A DNA stretch of 64,000 nt from Pseudomonas muyukensis. GTDB taxonomy: Bacteria > Pseudomonadota > Gammaproteobacteria > Pseudomonadales > Pseudomonadaceae. The stretch lies in contig NZ_CP077073.1 in NCBI RefSeq assembly GCF_019139535.1, positions 1,125,001-1,189,000 on the forward strand. The letters are read 5' to 3'. Position numbers and translations under genes: made by a program. Under the pieces are notes generated by a model, which had not been told where the DNA came from, searched no databases, and worked only from the letters and a program-made list of their open reading frames with translations. Shown piece after piece: positions 62,874 through 64,000 of this stretch. Position 1 is the stretch's first letter. The number at the start of each line of letters is the position of its first letter.

Positions 62874-64000
62874 ATGACCGAAACCAGCGGCTCCTCGAGC
62901 CCTTCGAGCCTGAAGATCTACTTCCGCCTGCTCGGCTACGTGCGGCCTTACATCGGCCTGTTCCTGCTGAGTATCGTGGGCTTTCTGATCTTCGCATCGA
63001 CCCAGCCGATGCTGGGCTACATCCTCAAGTATTTCGTCGACGGGTTGTCCAACCCCGAGGCCAGCCTGTTCCCGAACGTGCCCTACCTGCGCGACCTGCA
63101 ACTGCTGCACACGGTACCGGTGCTGATCATCCTGATCGCCGCCTGGCAGGGGCTGGGCTCCTACCTGGGCAACTATTTCCTGGCCAAGGTCTCGTTGGGG
63201 TTGGTCCATGACCTGCGCGTGCAGTTGTTCAACAACCTGCTGACCTTGCCCAATCGCTACTTCGACCAGAACAACTCCGGGCACCTGATCTCGCGGATCA
63301 CCTTCAACGTGACCATGGTCACCGGCGCGGCCACCGATGCCATCAAGGTGGTCATACGCGAGGGCATGACCGTGGTGTTCCTGTTCGGCTCGCTGCTGCT
63401 GATGAACTGGCGCCTGACCTTGGTGATGGTGGCCATCCTGCCGTTGATCGCCTTCATGGTCGGTCGCGCCAGCAAGAAATTCCGCAAGCAGAGCAAGAAG
63501 ATCCAGGTGGCCATGGGCGATGTCACCCACGTCGCCTCGGAAACCATCCAGGGCTACCGCGTGGTGCGCAGCTTCGGCGGCGAGGTCTACGAGCGCGAGC
63601 GCTTCCTCAAGGCCAGCCAGAGCAACACCGACAAGCAACTGCGCATGACCCGCACCGGCGCCATCTACACGCCGCTGTTGCAACTGGTCATCTACATGGC
63701 CATGGCTATCCTGATGTTCCTGGTGTTGTACCTGCGTGGTGATTCCTCCGCAGGCGACATGGTGGCCTACATCACCCTGGCCGGCTTGCTGCCCAAGCCT
63801 ATTCGCCAGTTGTCCGAGGTCAGCTCGACCATCCAGAAGGGCGTCGCCGGTGCCGAGAGCATCTTCGAGCAGCTGGACGAGCCGCAGGAAGTGGACAAGG
63901 GGACCGTGGAGCGTGATGCGCTGAGCGGCCGTCTCGAGGTGCGCAACCTCAGCTTCACCTACCCGGGCACTGAGCGCCAGGTGCTCAGCGATATCGACTT
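62874..64000 (+). CDS. msbA: Lipid A export ABC transporter MsbA, 3' truncated by window
   Basis: MsbA flips lipid A-core across the inner membrane using ATP. Residues 1-375 are seen; ATG 62874 (MTETSGSSSPSSLKIYFRLLGYVRPYIGLFLLSIVGFLIFASTQPMLGYILKYFVDGL) begins the transmembrane domain, which continues through KVSLGLVHDLRVQLFNNLLTLPNRYFDQNNSGHLISRITFNVTMVTGAATDAIKVVIREGMTV, a classical MsbA stretch. The ABC domain begins near residue 345 (GRLEVRNLSFTYPGTERQVLSDIDF). The Walker motifs lie outside the window. It is divergent from the ligase gene and shares its promoter region. Confidence 0.95.
   Translation, partial: MTETSGSSSPSSLKIYFRLLGYVRPYIGLFLLSIVGFLIFASTQPMLGYILKYFVDGLSNPEASLFPNVPYLRDLQLLHTVPVLIILIAAWQGLGSYLGNYFLAKVSLGLVHDLRVQLFNNLLTLPNRYFDQNNSGHLISRITFNVTMVTGAATDAIKVVIREGMTVVFLFGSLLLMNWRLTLVMVAILPLIAFMVGRASKKFRKQSKKIQVAMGDVTHVASETIQGYRVVRSFGGEVYERERFLKASQSNTDKQLRMTRTGAIYTPLLQLVIYMAMAILMFLVLYLRGDSSAGDMVAYITLAGLLPKPIRQLSEVSSTIQKGVAGAESIFEQLDEPQEVDKGTVERDALSGRLEVRNLSFTYPGTERQVLSDID

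Overview
This is a high-GC gammaproteobacterial chromosome segment, almost certainly from the Pseudomonas putida group. Three things support this: the gene families present, the metK-sahR-tkt-epd-pgk-fba block, and the many intergenic palindromes of the kind known as P. putida REP elements (typically ...GTAGGAGCGGCC TTGTG...). I see no rRNA, tRNA, insertion sequence, integrase or CRISPR array.

Layout. 1-7.4 kb: the end of a hemolysin III family gene, then (minus strand) an orphan membrane-anchored protein, rsmE, bioA and an orphan soluble protein. These are followed by a periplasmic amine-oxidase-like flavoprotein, a cytochrome b561 and a YceI protein (plus strand). 7.5-15 kb: rhlE, an orphan periplasmic solute-binding protein, metF and ahcY (all minus). 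ahcY sits behind a clear S-adenosylhomocysteine (SAH) riboswitch. Then come an acyl-CoA thioesterase and a Na+/H+ antiporter. 15-19 kb: an EamA exporter, a MAPEG protein, mltA, a cytochrome c' lipoprotein and a DUF1090 protein. 19-28 kb: metK and its ArsR-methyltransferase regulator (sahR), divergent from the carbon-metabolism genes tkt, epd, pgk and fba, with two small lipoprotein genes between them. 28-44 kb: a REC-PAS-GGDEF-EAL protein, a YgjP-like metalloprotease, a small winged-helix protein, elaA, a second orphan solute-binding protein, yccS, a HI0933-type flavoprotein, dbpA, mdtD, a TldD/PmbA-like pair and an acyl-CoA dehydrogenase. 44-45.6 kb: a short AT-rich island with a coupled gene pair of unknown function and one small orphan. 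45.7-51.5 kb: putA and putP, divergent, with seven PutA-type hexamers between them. 51.6-64 kb: rlmJ and then a lipopolysaccharide core cluster: a carbamoyltransferase, glycosyltransferases, a Mig-14 protein, a PIG-L deacetylase, a convergent O-antigen-ligase/kinase fusion, and msbA, which runs off the end.

How it works together. The methyl cycle is concentrated here: MetK makes S-adenosylmethionine, AhcY removes SAH and MetF supplies methyl groups. Two independent SAH-sensing devices appear to serve it, an RNA switch on ahcY and the SahR-type repressor on metK. The 52.7-60.8 kb genes overlap each other by a few bases and should be translated together to build and decorate the LPS core; msbA then flips the lipid-linked core across the inner membrane.

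The observations most worth following up are: an 18-bp near-palindrome placed 62-64 bp upstream of two unrelated orphan genes; the perfect 28-bp palindrome in front of sahR; the AT-rich coupled gene pair; the ligase-kinase fusion; and an EAL domain that has lost its metal-binding asparagine.
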